From Thermococcus celericrescens (lineage in GTDB: Archaea > Methanobacteriota_B > Thermococci > Thermococcales > Thermococcaceae): a DNA stretch of 64,000 bases. The position numbers and the translations under genes are program-made. Below are positions 17,360 through 26,453 of the stretch, in pieces; the stretch's first letter is position 1; each line of letters opens with the position of its first letter. The stretch is taken from positions 1-64,000 of the forward strand of contig NZ_LLYW01000013.1 of assembly GCF_001484195.1 (NCBI RefSeq), read 5' to 3'. The notes under the pieces were generated by a model, which was not told where the DNA came from, did no database searches, and was given only the letters and a program-made list of their open reading frames with translations.

Positions 17360-17527
17360 ATGGCCCGGGAGAAGCTGAATGGTTCTGGTGCTTTTGTTTG
17401 GTCGGTTAGCATCGATAAGGAGACCCATAGTATGATTAAGAAGCTTGCAAAAGAGACTGGAGTAAACAACCAGTCAGCAGTCGTCAGGATGGCGATTAGA
17501 GAGCTCTACAGGAAAATCCTTGGGTAA
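17360..17527 (+). CDS. Ribbon-helix-helix DNA-binding protein, 55 aa
   Basis: Short beta strand AFVWSVSIDKETHSM followed by KKLAKETGVNNQSAVVRMAIRELYRKI (two helices) fits the RHH/CopG fold: strand residues that enter the major groove, then helix-turn-helix dimer core. ATG overlaps a GGAGGTGAGCGGAGG Shine-Dalgarno region. It probably regulates this end of the element. Length fits the small plasmid RHH regulators. Confidence 0.72.
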   Translation: MAREKLNGSGAFVWSVSIDKETHSMIKKLAKETGVNNQSAVVRMAIRELYRKILG

Positions 17528-17742
17528 ATCCCTGTATTTTTATTTAATCCTTAACTAACCATTCCCTAACGCTTTTCTAATATTCTTAAATATCATCGCC
17601 GTAATTTCTATTTTAGGCACACTCGGGCCTTCCTCCGCTCTAATCAGTTCTGTGAAATCGCATTCATAGTTGAGGGCTGAGCCGAAAGGGAGAACACTCC
17701 CGCGGTGATGAGGCCCGCCGATAGTCCTCCGGAGGCGGTAGT
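17528..17742. other. Intergenic region with AT-rich promoter-like stretch
   Basis: 215 bp without a gene. It starts AT-rich (TTTTTATTTAATCC, TTCTTAAATATC near 17583-17594, a TATA candidate for the downstream block) and becomes GC-richer before the Shine-Dalgarno GGAGG at about 17730. I see no clear hairpin or tRNA. Confidence 0.4.
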
Positions 17743-17934
17743 ATGGACACTCTTGAGAAGCTTGAGCGGGAAGTTGAGTTTTGGAAGCGGTACAACTCGC
17801 AGCTTTCTGAAATGCTGAACGGGCTACAGAAGGAAAAGGCGAAGGCGGTTCGGGTTCTACAGCAGAAGCAGGCTGAGCTCGCACGTTTGAAGCAAGTCCG
17901 CATGGCAAAAGCGCGGAAGGTGATGGCAGTATGA
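17743..17934 (+). CDS. Coiled-coil protein, 63 aa
   Basis: Entirely helical, charged heptads: LEKLEREVEFWKRYNSQL then LQKEKAKAVRVLQQKQAEL. ATG 17743 follows GGAGGCGG, and the stop overlaps the next gene's ATG. It opens the operon of membrane proteins and probably acts as a coiled-coil adaptor (inference). Confidence 0.65.
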   Translation: MDTLEKLEREVEFWKRYNSQLSEMLNGLQKEKAKAVRVLQQKQAELARLKQVRMAKARKVMAV

Positions 17935-18284
17935 AGCCGAAGAGCCTCGCGCAGCTCATCATCTTCTTCGTGCTCGTCGGAGCGTGGTACTACATCGCCT
18001 GGCCGCTCATGACGAAGGAAGCCTTGGCGATTGGAGCGGTTGGCGGTGTCATCATGCATTGGGCGCTCACGAACAAGGGGAACAGGGCAATCGTCCTCAT
18101 CGAGCCGTTCACATCAGGCTGGCGCGTGCTACTCTACGACATGATGCTCTTGAGCTTCCTGGCGGCGCTCTGGCAGGCGAACGGCACGGCTCTTCTCGAC
18201 GCTCTGAAGAACAGCGTTCAGAACCTCGCGCTTCTCCTCGGGCTTGTGGGCGCAATCGGCGTTGACTACGGCGTGGAGGGATGA
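17931..18284 (+). CDS. Small integral membrane protein, 117 aa
   Basis: Three to four hydrophobic segments (LIIFFVLVGAWYYIAWPL, ALAIGAVGGVIMHWAL, LLYDMMLLSFLAALW, LALLLGLVGAIGVDYGV). It overlaps the coiled-coil gene by 4 bp. No family recognised; conserved-type membrane gene of the pT26-2-like block. Confidence 0.72.
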   Translation: MKPKSLAQLIIFFVLVGAWYYIAWPLMTKEALAIGAVGGVIMHWALTNKGNRAIVLIEPFTSGWRVLLYDMMLLSFLAALWQANGTALLDALKNSVQNLALLLGLVGAIGVDYGVEG

Positions 18285-18287
18285 AGA

Positions 18288-20123
18288 ATGAAGAAGACGG
18301 CGGTTTTGCTCGCTCTGTTGGTGCTCGGCTCGCTTTTGGCGGTAGGGACGGGGCAGGTTTCGGCTTTGACGGTAACTAAACATGAGTATGTTGGGCCGTT
18401 GTCATATGAGACTTTTCCTGTTGTTGTCTGGATCAATAGCACGCTTGCATCACAGTACGGGTTATCTAGTGCGGGATGGTATCTGTTTGGTGGGAGCAGG
18501 TATTCGTCTGATAGGGTTACGATAACAATTGACGGTCAGCAGCTAACTCTTTCGCCGCAGAATAATATCAACAGGGCGTACTGGTTTATCACTTCTAACA
18601 AGACGATAGGCGATGTTTACTTGGGAGATACAAAACTGACGAAGGTTGTTGCTGTTGCTGCTACTGAGACTAGTATCAGTGCTGGAGGTACAAAGTCTAT
18701 TTACACAACTGGATATTTGTGGGTGTACGGAGGTTCTGAGGTGTCTGTTGAGGGGATACCTGCATCTGACACGTCTGGCTTGAGGGTGCTTTATGTTGAG
18801 AGCGATGCGGGTAATATTGCAATTCATAATTCTGACAGTCAATATACTCACATTGTAGTATACCTTACTGGATACCCATTGACTGCTGTAACCTTTCACT
18901 TTAGCGACGGCCTCACCGGTCAGGCCCTTTCAGGGGTTACGGTGAAGGAAGGGGATTCCACGCTTGGCACTTTGAATGATGGAGACACACTGGAACTTCC
19001 AGTAAGCCAGCACACGCTAACTTTCGAGAAAAGCGGGTATTGGAGCACCACGGCGACGGTGGACGTTCAGAACGACACTTCTCTCTCCGTCGTTATGTAT
19101 CCCTCTTCAGCCGCCTTCAAGTTCGAGAACTTCCCCGAGAGCATCAACATTCTTGAAAACACGATTTACACGCTCACCTTCACACTCTCGCCGATCACGA
19201 CTGACGCGGCTTATAACACCTACCTGTCCATAAGCGGCCTCACCAGTCTCCTCGAAGTTCAGAAAGACGGCTCCACAATCAGCCCCGAGAGCGGCAAGTA
19301 CTACCTCGGCGACATTTCCTCGCCTGTTCAGGTCAGCATCAAGTTCAAGGCCGGCGCGGTCGGCCAGCACGGGTTCACTCTGAGCGTTGAGAGCCACGAC
19401 GCCATCATGTCAAAGACCTACACGACGACGAAGCAGGTCACTTATACCGTCGAGCCGCTCCCGTTTTCGGTTCAGATGCCGCAGGAATGGCAGGTCGGCC
19501 AGAATGAGCTGAGAATCAGCGAGAGCAGCGGCCAGAGCTACCTCATCACGGCAGTTCTGAAGGACAGCTCTGGAAATGAGGTCTGGAGTGACTCCCACGC
19601 CTTCAGCCCCTACGAAGCGTACTCCTTCAGCGTCAACGTGCCGAGCGAGGGCGCCTATACCCTGGAACTCCAGTGGAACGGCCAGACGGCCAGCTACGAC
19701 GTCACCGTGAACCCTGCCATCTCACTCACCACGAAGACCCTCACGGTCGAGAAGGGCGGCGAGGGCACGATTGTCCTCCACTTCAAGAACCCGAGCTCCA
19801 GCGTGCAGTACTACACGATCAAGGTGAGCGGCGGCTTCCTGCCGAGCGAGATCAACCAGAGCATTTCAGTTGCTCCACTAACGGAGAAAGACGTCAGCAT
19901 TGCCTTCGCCGTGCCGGAAGACCTGACCTACGACGCCTACGAGCTGAACGTCCAGGTTCTCCAGGGCAACGCGACGGTCTTCCAGGACAAGGTGGCCGTT
20001 AGCATCAGCGATTCTGGAGGATTCAGCCTGCTCGGCGGCGGCTCGAGCGGGAACACCTGGCTCTGGATCGGCGCCGGCGGGCTCGGGCTACTCACACTCA
20101 TAGCCCTCGCGAGGAGGAGGTGA
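18288..20123 (+). CDS. Large secreted, C-terminally anchored surface protein
   Basis: 611 residues. Signal peptide KKTAVLLALLVLGSLLAVG (2-20) with likely cleavage after QVSA; beta-rich ectodomain; a carboxypeptidase-regulatory/PEGA-like domain at about 205-270 (LSGVTVKEGDSTLGTL, then HTLTFEKSGYWST); further Ig-like repeats; and a C-terminal Gly/Ser linker, hydrophobic helix (WLWIGAGGLGLLTLIAL) and ARRR stop-transfer end. Bases about 18370-18900 use many GTT, GCT, TCT and TTT codons, whereas 18900-20120 is strongly G/C-ending. The exposed N-terminal half therefore looks replaced by recombination. Confidence 0.82.
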   Translation: MKKTAVLLALLVLGSLLAVGTGQVSALTVTKHEYVGPLSYETFPVVVWINSTLASQYGLSSAGWYLFGGSRYSSDRVTITIDGQQLTLSPQNNINRAYWFITSNKTIGDVYLGDTKLTKVVAVAATETSISAGGTKSIYTTGYLWVYGGSEVSVEGIPASDTSGLRVLYVESDAGNIAIHNSDSQYTHIVVYLTGYPLTAVTFHFSDGLTGQALSGVTVKEGDSTLGTLNDGDTLELPVSQHTLTFEKSGYWSTTATVDVQNDTSLSVVMYPSSAAFKFENFPESINILENTIYTLTFTLSPITTDAAYNTYLSISGLTSLLEVQKDGSTISPESGKYYLGDISSPVQVSIKFKAGAVGQHGFTLSVESHDAIMSKTYTTTKQVTYTVEPLPFSVQMPQEWQVGQNELRISESSGQSYLITAVLKDSSGNEVWSDSHAFSPYEAYSFSVNVPSEGAYTLELQWNGQTASYDVTVNPAISLTTKTLTVEKGGEGTIVLHFKNPSSSVQYYTIKVSGGFLPSEINQSISVAPLTEKDVSIAFAVPEDLTYDAYELNVQVLQGNATVFQDKVAVSISDSGGFSLLGGGSSGNTWLWIGAGGLGLLTLIALARRR

Positions 20124-20127
20124 GGAG

Positions 20128-22209
20128 ATGAACGTTTATGTTCCGTTTCCGTCTTTTTATCTTGAAATTAAGCGCAAGAGAGTGGACAGGGCTTTCAGGA
20201 CAATCGCCACAATAGTGGTAGCAGTTCTGATCTTGGCGGCTTTCGCAGCGGGAGCGGGAATAGGGTACTATCATGCTAAAGGTGGAGAGAAGAAGGGCAC
20301 TGCCGTTGGGGAGGACGCTAATAAAAACGCCACACGGAAGGATATACTCAATGGTACGGATTATGCGGAATGGTTGAAGCTCTCAACAAAGGCTCAACAG
20401 GAGGCATACGTGCAGCTTGCCAAATATACTCAGCAACTTATGAGTGATTTTGTGAGCTATGACTATCAGCAGCAGGGATCGCTCGGAGATCTGAAAGTAC
20501 AAGTATATGGCCCCGACAAAGTCTATGGTTTCAGTGCGTTTCCAGTCCAAATCAAGATAACTGTGGATAAGAAAAAACCAGATTGGGCCTACTTGCACCT
20601 GCACAGTGTTAAAGTTTACGTCATAAACACTGAAACCGGGCAGAAAATCTGGACGAGGACGTGGTCATGGTCTGGAGACGACGTTCCACTCCTTAACGGC
20701 GATGAATTCGTTTTGGGGACCGTACTCAAGGTTCCCGACGATTATGCCTACATGGTCCGTGACGCAGTGTACTCCGGAAACTTCAACAGGGCAGTATACC
20801 ACAATCTAACAAACGCAGTAGTGCCACGTTTTGAAATCGGGGTCGAGATTGATGCACAAAGAGAAATGTGGGAGTGGAAGACTGCAGACAGCCAAGAAGA
20901 GTGCAATAACCTCGCAGGAGGTAAGGAGCATGTCTATGACAGTAACTCCTCAACATGTTACATCCTCACTGACATGGTTGACACCGACGTCACTGGCGAA
21001 ACAACCAGCGCCTACATGCATACCTCTGGAGTCCCTGACTTTGGACAGTGGGGCAATTTAACTGCGAGCGCTCCAAAGAGCATGTTAAATTCTGAGTACG
21101 TGGAAATGTATCAAATCTTCCAGCAGCGGCTTTACGGGGCCCTGTCTAACTTTGAAGTCATCAGTATGGCGACGCCAATTCACGTGATGGACTCAACGGC
21201 AAACTGGAAGTTCATATTTGAAGCCGTTCCAGATTACTTTGACCCGCTAACAAAAATCAACGGAAAACTCCCGGTTTTTGGCGACGACTTCAGGATTGCC
21301 GTTGCGAGAATTATCAAAGGCGGACAAACTTGGGAAATAGCCTACACCAAGTCCACTAAAATGACCGACTTTACCACATCATATGAACTAGGCCTGCCCG
21401 TGAAGTACACCTCAACAAACGACACAATAGACTACGTCGTCGCGGGCCTGGCTTATCTTGAGCTCACACGTGACGATGGAACCAAAATCCCTATATGGTA
21501 CATGGTGGTGCCGAAGGTCTCTGTCCAGGAGAACATTGAGGTAGCGTTCAAAGACAGCAGAATACGACCCCTCGTCGAGCTCACGAACAAGTCCCAAGTC
21601 TCTGATGCAGACATCCAAGCGGCGCAGCAGCTTGTTGATACTATCAAACAGGAACTCGAAAAGAAGAAGCTCCAGGCTGATGAACTTAGGGCAAAAGCTG
21701 AGACAATGAATATTCCTGAGGGCATTGAGTATGCAAAGAGGGCGAAAGACGCGTATGAGAACTCCGAGAGGGGCCTTGACAAATATCTTGAGGAAGTCAA
21801 GAAGGGCAAGGATGGGAAGTGGGCGCTCAACTGGCTGAACTACGCGAGAAAGATGGAAGACGCCGGTGACTTCTGGCTGAACGCGGCGATAAAGATAACC
21901 AATGGCCTCAAAGAGCAGGCCGAATGGAATGCAGAACAGGCGCAGAACATTGAAGGCCTTGCAAAACAGTACGAACCACACTTTGACATCTATGGATTCC
22001 TTCAGAACGGGATACAGTTACCCTTCGGATTGACACTTGTGGATGTCCTCGTGATAATCATTGCAGCGGCGGTTACCTGGTTCGGCAGACAATTCCTTGG
22101 GCCAATAGGCTCGATCCTTGGATTGGTCATCCTCGTGGGCTGGTTCTCCGGCAAATTCATCGGAGAACACCTGTTAGGCGGACTTTTTGACAAGCTGAAG
22201 TTTTGGTGA
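20128..22209 (+). CDS. Large membrane protein with extracytoplasmic and coiled-coil domains
   Basis: 693 residues. A basic N-terminus and one transmembrane helix (IATIVVAVLILAAFAAGAG, about 27-45) anchor a large polar domain containing WTRTWSWSGDDVP. A helical, coiled-coil region follows (about 490-600, QELEKKKLQADELRAKAE), and then three closely spaced hydrophobic segments (VDVLVIIIAAAVTWF, GSILGLVILVGWFSG). It is the largest protein of the element. Position between surface protein and multispan proteins suggests a structural part of an envelope-spanning assembly (inference). Confidence 0.8.
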   Translation: MNVYVPFPSFYLEIKRKRVDRAFRTIATIVVAVLILAAFAAGAGIGYYHAKGGEKKGTAVGEDANKNATRKDILNGTDYAEWLKLSTKAQQEAYVQLAKYTQQLMSDFVSYDYQQQGSLGDLKVQVYGPDKVYGFSAFPVQIKITVDKKKPDWAYLHLHSVKVYVINTETGQKIWTRTWSWSGDDVPLLNGDEFVLGTVLKVPDDYAYMVRDAVYSGNFNRAVYHNLTNAVVPRFEIGVEIDAQREMWEWKTADSQEECNNLAGGKEHVYDSNSSTCYILTDMVDTDVTGETTSAYMHTSGVPDFGQWGNLTASAPKSMLNSEYVEMYQIFQQRLYGALSNFEVISMATPIHVMDSTANWKFIFEAVPDYFDPLTKINGKLPVFGDDFRIAVARIIKGGQTWEIAYTKSTKMTDFTTSYELGLPVKYTSTNDTIDYVVAGLAYLELTRDDGTKIPIWYMVVPKVSVQENIEVAFKDSRIRPLVELTNKSQVSDADIQAAQQLVDTIKQELEKKKLQADELRAKAETMNIPEGIEYAKRAKDAYENSERGLDKYLEEVKKGKDGKWALNWLNYARKMEDAGDFWLNAAIKITNGLKEQAEWNAEQAQNIEGLAKQYEPHFDIYGFLQNGIQLPFGLTLVDVLVIIIAAAVTWFGRQFLGPIGSILGLVILVGWFSGKFIGEHLLGGLFDKLKFW

Positions 22210-22221
22210 GGTGGTGAAAAG

Positions 22222-22701
22222 ATGGCGGACGGGAAGGGCGGGGGCGCCGGCCCCCGTTTTTCCGGATGGAGTTTCCGGCTAGTAGTGATGGTCGCAATGG
22301 CATTGATAGCGTGGTACGCGGGCCAGCACAACGTTACAGCGCAGGAGTTCAATGAGGCTTTCGCTAGCATTCCAGTGACCGCCATCCTGCTAGCAATGTT
22401 CTTCGACTACGGGCTGGACAGTGGAAAGCTCTACGACAAGATGATCAAAAAGCCAAGCAACCGCATGCTCGGGCTGGTTTACGCCATACTGGCCACGGGG
22501 GTGTTCTTCTTCGCCTTCCTGTGGCTGATATCGGGCAGCATCCAGGCAGCCAGCGCTGCGGCAGTGGTGGCCTCGGCCCTGGTAGCGCTGATAGTGCTCA
22601 TGCCAAGGACTGGAACCAGCGAGTGGCTCCTCTGGCTCTGGCTGGCTGAAACGCTCGTGACTGCCGGAAAGTTCCTGACAATCCTACCGGGGGTGCATTG
22701 A
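22222..22701 (+). CDS. Four-span membrane protein A (paralogue of the next gene)
   Basis: 159 residues with four hydrophobic segments. It shares order and motifs with the following protein: the VTAQEFNEAFASIPV / VTVGDYVTAIAKTPV segment after the first span, then a short polar loop with Lys/Asp, and the LIVLMPRTGTSEWLLWLWLA / YIVMPETGDDELILFLWIA segment before the last span. ATG 22222 has GAGGTGGTGAAAAG upstream. Function unknown. Confidence 0.78.
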   Translation: MADGKGGGAGPRFSGWSFRLVVMVAMALIAWYAGQHNVTAQEFNEAFASIPVTAILLAMFFDYGLDSGKLYDKMIKKPSNRMLGLVYAILATGVFFFAFLWLISGSIQAASAAAVVASALVALIVLMPRTGTSEWLLWLWLAETLVTAGKFLTILPGVH

Positions 22702-22702
22702 A

Positions 22703-23260
22703 GTGGTTGATTGGGCTGCTCAAGGAGCGAAATTAAGGACCACGGACTACTTGGCTAAAGTAATAATCGTTGCAGTGCTCGGTGGATTCGGGCTGATGTG
22801 GGCCGCCAACAAAGCAGTCACGGTCGGGGACTATGTTACTGCAATCGCAAAGACACCAGTGTGGATTGTCCTTGCAATAGAGCTCCTTGACAAGTTCTCT
22901 GACAAGAAGGACTACACATATTGGGGCATCACAATGAGCAGGAGATACGGCGGTCACCCCGTTCTTTGGGGCATCATTATCGCAGTGCTCGCATTCGCAG
23001 GAACCCTCTACGTCATGACTGGAACGATAGCAATGAACATGAGTTCGTACTCTGCTGGAGTCCTGTTAGCAGCAATAACCTACTCCCTCTACATAGTCAT
23101 GCCGGAAACCGGAGACGACGAGCTGATCTTATTCCTCTGGATAGCGGCCACTATTGCCACGAAAGGCCAATACCTCAATGAGGCCGTCTTCAGCCTGCCC
23201 TTCATCAGCAAGCTCGTGAACGTCGTGATCAGCAAGGTTCCGATTTCACTACCCATCTGA
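22703..23260 (+). CDS. Four-span membrane protein B (paralogue of the previous gene)
   Basis: 185 residues starting at GTG 22703, one base after the upstream stop. The topology is the same as protein A, with the shared MPxTG-x(3-4)-L-x-L-W motif before the last helix and an extra C-terminal amphipathic tail (LPFISKLVNVVISKVPISLPI given as the last 21 residues, 165-185). Likely a tandem duplication that has diverged, perhaps giving two subunits of one membrane complex. Confidence 0.78.
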   Translation: MVDWAAQGAKLRTTDYLAKVIIVAVLGGFGLMWAANKAVTVGDYVTAIAKTPVWIVLAIELLDKFSDKKDYTYWGITMSRRYGGHPVLWGIIIAVLAFAGTLYVMTGTIAMNMSSYSAGVLLAAITYSLYIVMPETGDDELILFLWIAATIATKGQYLNEAVFSLPFISKLVNVVISKVPISLPI

Positions 23261-23271
23261 GGTGACTCGCA

Positions 23272-23607
23272 ATGCTCGGCAGGGTTGCAGCGGCTCTCAC
23301 TGCCTACCTCCTCTGCATTTTCCATTTCAGCGACGCAATGACTTCAGTAGCCGGCCTCTTCGGCCTCACGGGCTTTTGGGCGCTCTTCATACCCTCGGCC
23401 CTGATCGGCCTTGCAGTCTACAGAATAGCCGACCTGGACAATTGGGGGCTGTGGGACGCGGCCAGCTTCCTTATCGTGGGCAGTATTGCGATGCTTGCAA
23501 TGACTTCAGACCCTAAAGCAACGATGTTCGAGCTCGTCAAGGGTGTGGTTTCATTCAGCGTTGCAGCCATACTCGGTGCACTCGCCCTCCGCGGAGATGG
23601 GCGCTGA
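23272..23607 (+). CDS. Small multispan membrane protein, 111 aa
   Basis: Four hydrophobic segments with few charges (AALTAYLLCIFHF, GLTGFWALFIPSALIGLAVY, ASFLIVGSIAMLAMT, VVSFSVAAILGALAL). ATG 23272 after GAGGTGACTC. The TGA overlaps the next ATG. No family recognised. Confidence 0.7.
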   Translation: MLGRVAAALTAYLLCIFHFSDAMTSVAGLFGLTGFWALFIPSALIGLAVYRIADLDNWGLWDAASFLIVGSIAMLAMTSDPKATMFELVKGVVSFSVAAILGALALRGDGR

Positions 23608-23849
23608 TGGACGCGAACAGTCTCATCTCTCAAGGGCAAGAACTCGCTCACACTCACCCGTACCTCGCCCTCGGGATTATCCTAATCTTCATCGGCGTCC
23701 TGGCAAAGGGCAAGGTGAGTCTAGTATTCTATGCCCTCGGTGCTCTAGCGCTCTTAAAGTCATTCGGGTTAGTTGACACTTTCTTTTCTTTCCTGAAAGA
23801 AGTCCCGGACATGCTCAAAGAAGCGATCGGAGGATTAGGAGGTGTTTGA
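23607..23849 (+). CDS. Small membrane protein, 80 aa
   Basis: Two hydrophobic segments (YLALGIILIFIGVLAKG and VSLVFYALGALALLKSFGL) with an amphipathic C-terminal helix. ATG shares its first base with the upstream TGA. Layout is pilin- or holin-like in size but no motif proves either. Confidence 0.68.
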   Translation: MDANSLISQGQELAHTHPYLALGIILIFIGVLAKGKVSLVFYALGALALLKSFGLVDTFFSFLKEVPDMLKEAIGGLGGV

Positions 23850-23852
23850 AGA

Positions 23853-24671
23853 ATGAGAAAGAAGGAAAGACAGCTTATAACAATCGGCCTGGTGGTCCTC
23901 TTCGCCGCAATCGCCTGGTGGGCGTACGGCCACCAGAGCGGCGGAGGCTGGTTCGACCTTAGCGGCTGGCTCAACGACGAGAACAACACCACGACCGACA
24001 ACGCGACCACCTACCAGCTCGCCGTGAGCGGCCTCGCGGCGACCGTCGATCAGCAGACTGGTCACGTGACCGTTAGCTTCAGCCTGACGAACGAGGAGCA
24101 CTTCAACATCAGCAGTGTCCAGGTTCTCTACGCGCTCAACGTCGCCGACCCGAACAACGCGAGCTACACCACCCTCACGGCAACCGAAACCAATAGCACC
24201 TGGAGCGCTGAAATCCCGGCCAGCTTCGGCGATGTCGTCTACTACAAGGTCGAGGTCACTTATGACACCGACAAGATCCTTGTAAGTGACGTCCAGAGCA
24301 TCACTGTCACTGACACGACCGCTCCGACTCTGAATTCAGTCAGCATCAACTATAACAGCACCGCGGGCGTCTTCGACCTGACCTTCAACGCCACTGACAA
24401 CGACGCCATAGCGACCTACTACGTCTACTACCTCGACCTCGGGACCAACAACACCCTGCCGGCCAACGCGACCTTCAGCGTCGTGAACAGCACCACCCCG
24501 GAGCTTAACATCTCCAACATTACGGACGGCCACTACTACGCGCTCTACTTCGTCGTTGAGGATCTGAGCAACAACAAGGCCATGCTCTACAACGAGACCG
24601 ACCCGTACATCATCCTCACCAACAGTACCGCGACCTGGCCAGTCGAGATAACCGAACAGGCCTCGAGCTGA
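23853..24671 (+). CDS. Heavily sequon-rich surface protein with Ig/FN3-like folds
   Basis: 272 residues: a single N-terminal signal-anchor (LITIGLVVLFAAIAWWAYG, about 8-26), an Asn/Thr-rich linker (ENNTTTDNATT), then two beta-sandwich-like domains (about 50-150 and 155-265). About 15 N-X-S/T sequons are present, so it is probably one of the most heavily N-glycosylated proteins here, via AglB. G/C-ending codons match the second half of the 18288-20123 gene. Function unknown, likely surface-exposed. Confidence 0.75.
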   Translation: MRKKERQLITIGLVVLFAAIAWWAYGHQSGGGWFDLSGWLNDENNTTTDNATTYQLAVSGLAATVDQQTGHVTVSFSLTNEEHFNISSVQVLYALNVADPNNASYTTLTATETNSTWSAEIPASFGDVVYYKVEVTYDTDKILVSDVQSITVTDTTAPTLNSVSINYNSTAGVFDLTFNATDNDAIATYYVYYLDLGTNNTLPANATFSVVNSTTPELNISNITDGHYYALYFVVEDLSNNKAMLYNETDPYIILTNSTATWPVEITEQASS

Positions 24672-24682
24672 GGTGGGCTGAA

Positions 24683-25171
24683 ATGTACGCCCACCGCTCC
24701 TCCCCTTCATTTTCCAGAGTGATTCTACGCCTGTTTGCGATAGTTAGTCTAATTTTTTTGCTCGGATTCGGCTATTCGACATTTGCCGAGCACGACGAGC
24801 TCAAAGAGAGACTCTATGAACTCGGTTACCCCGAGAGCGGCTACATCTTCACCAACAACACGATTCTGTGGGCCGACGGGCACTTAACAATCGTCCAGGG
24901 CGCTTATGTCGAGGACTACCCAATCACCGCGGAGCAGGCGTACGAGATCGCGAGGAACTACCTTGCGAGCTACAACAAGAAGCTGAAAGAATACGACTCC
25001 AGCTACCATCTTGAGCCCGAGAAGAAGTCTCTGGCGGAAAAAGAGGAGAACGGGAACCGCTATTGGGTCTTTGAAGTCTACCTCCACACTGGCGGGAGCA
25101 AGATATTCACAGGCTTCGCTTACGTCAATCGCAAAACCGGAACGGTCAAGATGAAGGGCCTCTTGGGGTGA
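24683..25171 (+). CDS. Secreted PepSY-like domain protein
   Basis: 162 residues. One N-terminal membrane/signal helix (VILRLFAIVSLIFLLGFGYS) precedes a domain with ITAEQAYEIARNYLASY and a later WVFEVYLHTGG-x-FAYVNRKTGTV, the pattern of PepSY (helix then strand, with conserved D/RKTGxV). PepSY domains inhibit or chaperone secreted proteases and ligands. Stop overlaps the next gene. Confidence 0.68.
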   Translation: MYAHRSSPSFSRVILRLFAIVSLIFLLGFGYSTFAEHDELKERLYELGYPESGYIFTNNTILWADGHLTIVQGAYVEDYPITAEQAYEIARNYLASYNKKLKEYDSSYHLEPEKKSLAEKEENGNRYWVFEVYLHTGGSKIFTGFAYVNRKTGTVKMKGLLG

Positions 25172-25176
25172 TGGTC

Positions 25177-25635
25177 ATGAGAATTTGGAACTTTCTCATG
25201 GTTCTAGTGTTGATTTCAGGAATAATGGCTTCGGCCGGCTGCATTAGGCAGGACGGGGGCGCTCTCATCATAGACTTCAACAACGAAACTTACACCCTGC
25301 CCCTGCCAGGAAACAACACTACAACATCAAACGAGACAAACAGCCCCACCTCAACTCCAACATTGTACACGTACACCGAACAGGTCCAAGTAGGGGAAGA
25401 ATTAGTCATTAAAGAGCTGAACTTCACGATCCGGCCAGATTATGACTTCACAAAAGGCAAATTCTTCTTCATAACGCCGAGCGGAGTTTATTGGGAGCCA
25501 ATGAACATCACTGTCGGCAACGTCACGATTCTTGGAAAGGAGTACTTTGTCGGAACGACTGTCTACATGGTGGAAATCACAATCCAAAGCCCTGAACAGC
25601 TGACGATTGTAGTGAAAGAGGTGAATGAAGCATGA
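25177..25635 (+). CDS. Putative lipoprotein
   Basis: 152 residues with signal peptide and lipobox-like IMASAGCIRQ (Cys at about 21), Thr/Ser/Asn-rich linker with several sequons, then a beta-rich domain. ATG 25177 is preceded by GGGGTGATGG; GTG 25168 overlaps the previous stop and is an alternative. Probably membrane-tethered on the outer face. Confidence 0.7.
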   Translation: MRIWNFLMVLVLISGIMASAGCIRQDGGALIIDFNNETYTLPLPGNNTTTSNETNSPTSTPTLYTYTEQVQVGEELVIKELNFTIRPDYDFTKGKFFFITPSGVYWEPMNITVGNVTILGKEYFVGTTVYMVEITIQSPEQLTIVVKEVNEA

Positions 25636-26453
25636 GCTTCAGAGGTATGAAGTTACTAGTTCCTGTTATATTATATATGATAATAGGCTTCGGGTCAGCT
25701 TCGGCGGCATCATTCTACAAGTGGAGCGGGAGCCTCGAGGTCAGGCAGAGCATCTACATTGAGGACCTCACCATCACAGTCGACCAGGACAACGCAACTA
25801 AGGAACTCGCCCTCATCGTCAGAGATGATGGCAGTATTCTCGGCCTGCTCAAAGCCGGTGAGGACGGCGAGTTTGAAGGGCTGAGCATCAGCTTCAACGA
25901 GTTCAACGGCTACGGCGTAATTGACATCTCGAGCGAAAAGCCCTTTGCCGTGACATTCAATGCGACAGAGGACTATCAGAAGCAGATTGACGGGCTGAAG
26001 CAGGAGAACGCGCAGCTCAAGAGCGAGAATGAAAAGCTCTCGAAGCAGGTTCAGAGCCTTCAGACTGAGAACAAGCAACTCAAGCAACAGGTCTCCGACC
26101 TGAAGAACAAGCTGAAGAACCAGCCCAACACCGCCGAGCTGAACGCGAAGCTCGTGAACCTCACAAAGGAGAACCGCGCCCTAAAGGCCGAGCTGGCGAA
26201 CATGACGAACAAGTACAACGCCGTCAAGGCGAAGGCTGACTTTCTCGAGCAGCAGAACGAGGAATACCGCAAGATGATTCAGAGCCTGCTGAAAGAGACT
26301 GCACAGGGGAGCGAGCAAGACTACGTCGAGAAAGCGAAGAAGGAGAAGCTCATCGGCTCCGTGCTGCTGAAGAGCATAGTGTTTGCCCTAGTGGTCGTGG
26401 GGCTGATTGGATACGGCCTGTACAGGAAAAAGAGGAGTTGGGAGTTAACATAG
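25632..26453 (+). CDS. Secreted coiled-coil protein with C-terminal membrane anchor
   Basis: 273 residues: signal peptide (LLVPVILYMIIGFGSASA), small beta domain (about 27-110), a long heptad coiled coil (about 112-230; QIDGLKQENAQLKSENEKL, then LKQQVSDLKNKLKN) and a C-terminal transmembrane helix (LLKSIVFALVVVGLIGYGLY) with KKRS cytoplasmic end. The stalk-like shape suits a surface spacer or adhesin-like part of the assembly (inference). Overlaps the lipoprotein gene by 4 bp. Confidence 0.77.
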   Translation: MSFRGMKLLVPVILYMIIGFGSASAASFYKWSGSLEVRQSIYIEDLTITVDQDNATKELALIVRDDGSILGLLKAGEDGEFEGLSISFNEFNGYGVIDISSEKPFAVTFNATEDYQKQIDGLKQENAQLKSENEKLSKQVQSLQTENKQLKQQVSDLKNKLKNQPNTAELNAKLVNLTKENRALKAELANMTNKYNAVKAKADFLEQQNEEYRKMIQSLLKETAQGSEQDYVEKAKKEKLIGSVLLKSIVFALVVVGLIGYGLYRKKRSWELT

